Source of the DNA: Alphaproteobacteria bacterium
GTDB taxonomy: Bacteria > Pseudomonadota > Alphaproteobacteria > Rhodobacterales > Rhodobacteraceae
Length of the DNA: 8,545 nucleotides
NCBI GenBank assembly: GCA_030425945.1
Contig: JAUHZL010000103.1
Coordinates: 1-8,545, forward strand
Reading direction: 5' to 3'
Shown: piece after piece, positions 7,017 through 8,545 of the stretch
Numbering within the stretch: position 1 is the first letter of the stretch
Layout: each line of letters opens with the position of its first letter
Notes under the pieces: generated by a model
Told to the model about the DNA's origin: nothing
What the model saw: the letters and a program-made list of their open reading frames with translations, nothing else
Database searches by the model: none
Translations under genes and position numbers: made by a program

Positions 7017-7700
7017 TCAGGCCTTTCCGGTGGCGGTCCGCCGGACCCGCCGGATGTAGGTGCCGGTCATAAGCACCCAGATCGCGGCGAGGGAGAACCA
7101 CGTGATCGCGTATTGCAGGTGATCGTTGGGAACCCCGGCGCTGTCTACCGGCAGGGGCGTCGCGGCCGGGCGCGTTTCCGACGTGTCGCGCAGGACGACC
7201 AGCACCGGCTCGGTGTTCAGCGCCGCCGCCATCGCGGGCAGGTCGCGGGCGAACCAGATGTTGCGCCCGAAGTCGGGATCGGGCGTGAAGCCGTCCACCT
7301 CGTCCGGCCAGAGAAGGTTGCCGACCACGTTCGCCTCGGTCTCGGGGCGCGGGTCGTCCTTGGCGGTCTCGGGGATGTAGCCACGGTCGACGAGGATGCG
7401 GCGCCCGGTAGCGGTCTCGAAAACCGACACGAGGCGGAAGCCCGGTCCGCGCTCCTTGATCGAGGTCAGCACGTCCACGCCTTCGCCGGTGAAGCGGCCC
7501 TCGACCCGGACGGCGAGGTATTCGTCGTTCTCCTCGGTCGGGGTCTCGGGCAGCGGCTGCGGCGCGCCGTCGATCCGGGCGTCGATCCGGGCCAGCACAC
7601 CCTCTTTCCACTGGAGCCGCTGCACCTGCCAGACGCCGAGACTGAGGAGCACGATCAGGCCGAGGACTCCGGTGACGAGCGGGACCAGGACGGGACGCAT
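7017..7700 (-). CDS. surf1: SURF1 family cytochrome c oxidase assembly protein
   Basis: A 227-residue inner-membrane protein that helps insert heme a into subunit I of cytochrome aa3 oxidase. It has the SURF1 layout: TM1 at about 5-25 ending in LGVWQVQRLQWKE (21-33), then a large periplasmic domain. That domain carries GRF (68-70), GPGFRLVSVFE (85-95) and ILVDRGYIP (102-110). NDHLQYAITWFSLA (192-205) opens TM2, followed by a basic tail. His194 in TM2 and Trp24 in TM1 match positions conserved in the family; the histidine has been tied to heme binding in Paracoccus. The frame is open up to 8516, but everything upstream of 7700 is a shadow of coxC. The ATG at 7700 has GGAAGG 6 bases before it. 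It follows coxC after 104 bases and precedes thrC by 3 bases. Confidence 0.95.
   Translation of the reverse strand: MRPVLVPLVTGVLGLIVLLSLGVWQVQRLQWKEGVLARIDARIDGAPQPLPETPTEENDEYLAVRVEGRFTGEGVDVLTSIKERGPGFRLVSVFETATGRRILVDRGYIPETAKDDPRPETEANVVGNLLWPDEVDGFTPDPDFGRNIWFARDLPAMAAALNTEPVLVVLRDTSETRPAATPLPVDSAGVPNDHLQYAITWFSLAAIWVLMTGTYIRRVRRTATGKA
7022..7028 (-). promoter_or_regulatory. Shine-Dalgarno for thrC
   Basis: Minus-strand GGAAAGG within the last codons of SURF1, 8 bases before the thrC ATG at 7013. It supports that start and means ribosomes finishing SURF1 pass over the site, so the two genes are likely coupled. Confidence 0.65.
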
Positions 7701-7706
7701 CAGCAA

Positions 7707-7712
7707 CCTTCC
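7707..7712 (-). promoter_or_regulatory. Shine-Dalgarno for SURF1
   Basis: Minus-strand GGAAGG lies 6 bases before the ATG at 7700. It settles the SURF1 start against the much longer open frame that runs back through coxC. An in-frame TTG at 7706 overlaps this site and is unlikely to be used. Confidence 0.6.
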
Positions 7713-7721
7713 GACAGACGA

Positions 7722-7746
7722 GGGGCGCGGACAATGCCCGCGCCCC
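7722..7746 (-). other. GC-rich hairpin between coxC and SURF1 (SURF1-proximal)
   Basis: Arms GGGGCGCGG (7722-7730) and CCGCGCCCC (7738-7746) form a perfect 9-bp stem with a 7-base loop. On the minus-strand transcript it sits 15 bases downstream of the second hairpin and just ahead of the SURF1 Shine-Dalgarno. No T-run follows it, so it is not a classical intrinsic terminator. It may stabilise the coxC 3' end, attenuate read-through into SURF1, or mark an RNA processing site. Structure only; function is inferred. Confidence 0.4.
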
Positions 7747-7768
7747 GGTGGCTTTTCAGAGATGGGCG

Positions 7769-7787
7769 GCGGGGGCAAGCCCCCCGC
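7769..7787 (-). other. GC-rich hairpin downstream of the coxC stop
   Basis: Arms GCGGGGG (7769-7775) and CCCCCGC (7781-7787) form a 7-bp stem with a 5-base loop, starting 17 bases after the coxC stop codon. The minus-strand bases that follow the stem (CGCCCATCTCTGAAAAG) lack a proper T-run. Such G-run/C-run hairpins are frequent after genes in GC-rich alphaproteobacteria. Here it could be a weak terminator, or a 3' stem that keeps coxC mRNA more abundant than SURF1 mRNA. Confidence 0.4.
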
Positions 7788-7804
7788 GTGCCGCGCGCCG
7801 GGGC

Positions 7805-8545
7805 TCAGAGAGCGCCCGCGCTGCCCCAGATGTAGATCGAGGCGAAGAGGAACAGCCAGACCACGTCGACGAAGTGCCAGTACCAGGCCGCGGCCTCGAA
7901 GCCGACGTGCTTTTCCGGGGTGAAGTGGCCGGCGCGGACCCGCAGGTAGCAGATGAACAGGAAGATGGTCCCGATGATCACGTGCGCGCCGTGGAAGCCG
8001 GTCGCCATGAAGAAGTTCGCGCCGTAGATGTTGCCCGCGAAGCCGAAGCCGGCGTGCAGGTACTCGTAGCCCTGGAAGAAGGTGAAGAGGATGCCGAGCG
8101 CCACCGCCAGCAGCAGGCCGCTCTTCATGTCCTTGCGGTTGTTCTCGTGCACGAGGGCATGGTGCGCCCAGGTGGCCGCCGCGCCCGAGCAGAGCAGGAT
8201 CAGGGTGTTCATCAGCGGCAGGTGCCACGGGTCGAACAGCTCGACGCCCGCGGGCGGGAAGACGCCGTCGACCGCCGGGCTTTCCGGGCCCATCGGGTAG
8301 AGCGCGTGCTTGAAGAAGGACCAGAACCACGCCGCGAAGAACATCACTTCCGACATGATGAACAGGATGAAGCCGTAGCGCAGACCGATGCGGACGACCG
8401 GGGTGTGATCGCCCACGCCCGACTCGCGGACGACTTCCGACCACCAGCCGAACATCGTCACCAGCACGGCGGAGAGACCGGCGAGGAACATCCACGGACC
8501 GCTGCCGTGCATCCACAGAACGGCCCCGAAGAGCATGATGAACGC
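7805..8545 (-). CDS. coxC: Cytochrome c oxidase subunit III, 5' end outside the window
   Basis: Subunit III (also named ctaE) of the aa3-type cytochrome c oxidase, an inner-membrane protein with seven transmembrane helices that stabilises the catalytic core. The frame is open through the right edge; 246 residues are visible, and about 20-28 N-terminal residues are missing compared with the usual length of about 265-275. The first visible codons read AFIMLFG, so the ATG at 8536 is internal. Recognisable segments include LWMHGSGPWMF, GDHTPVVRIGLRYGF, then MSEVMFFAAWFWSFFKH with the conserved membrane glutamate. Also seen are FDPWHLPLMNTLILLCSG, ATWAHHALVHENNRK, MATGFHGAHVIIGT and HFTPEKHVGFEAAAWYWHF. 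All match alphaproteobacterial and mitochondrial subunit III very closely. In relatives it is preceded by ctaC, ctaB and ctaG, which should lie just right of this window. Confidence 0.97.
   Translation of the reverse strand, partial: AFIMLFGAVLWMHGSGPWMFLAGLSAVLVTMFGWWSEVVRESGVGDHTPVVRIGLRYGFILFIMSEVMFFAAWFWSFFKHALYPMGPESPAVDGVFPPAGVELFDPWHLPLMNTLILLCSGAAATWAHHALVHENNRKDMKSGLLLAVALGILFTFFQGYEYLHAGFGFAGNIYGANFFMATGFHGAHVIIGTIFLFICYLRVRAGHFTPEKHVGFEAAAWYWHFVDVVWLFLFASIYIWGSAGAL

Noticed and set aside
5701..7734. Minus-strand open frame of 677 codons
   Set aside because: Out of frame with both thrC and SURF1, which are certain; Arg/Pro/Gly-rich shadow.
5613..7835. Plus-strand open frame of 740 codons
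   Set aside because: Antisense to thrC, SURF1 and the end of coxC; composition is that of a shadow frame and no domain is recognisable.
7701..8516. N-terminal extension of SURF1 up to 8516
   Set aside because: The extension is an off-frame reading of coxC. SURF1 homology, the TM1 position and a Shine-Dalgarno all fit the ATG at 7700.

Overview
The window is GC-rich and densely coding, and every gene lies on the minus strand. The cytochrome c oxidase subunit III sequence, and the order coxC, SURF1, thrC, M16 peptidase, point to an alphaproteobacterium, most likely of the Rhodobacteraceae/Paracoccaceae (Rhodobacter, Paracoccus and Roseobacter relatives). This placement rests on remembered family sequences and gene order, not on a database search.

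In the direction of transcription (right to left): a 5'-truncated coxC/ctaE enters at the right edge. A 104-base gap with two GC-rich hairpins separates it from a SURF1-type oxidase assembly factor. thrC (threonine synthase) follows 3 bases later. The next gene is an M16 peptidase resembling mitochondrial processing peptidase, which starts at a TTG overlapping the thrC stop. Two bases after it begins a RimJ/RimL-like GNAT acetyltransferase. This tight block looks like one transcription unit, or the tail of the cta oxidase operon with housekeeping genes attached.

After a 58-base gap with a possible promoter and a strong Shine-Dalgarno comes an exported UlaG-like metallo-beta-lactamase-fold protein whose usual HxHxDH motif is altered. 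After 42 bases comes a GlcD/D-2-hydroxyacid dehydrogenase-type flavoprotein, and 4 bases later an MFS transporter. These last two are probably co-transcribed and may handle a hydroxyacid, though the substrate cannot be read from sequence. At the far left a 10-bp hairpin with a T-containing tail on the plus strand looks like a terminator, probably shared with or belonging to a convergent gene outside the window.

I found no CRISPR array, tRNA, rRNA, insertion sequence or phage gene, and no clearly new multi-gene system. The long plus-strand open frames are antisense shadows of the high-GC genes. The points most worth a second look are the altered metal motif in the MBL-fold protein, the TTG start with stop overlap at thrC/M16, and the hairpins between coxC and SURF1.
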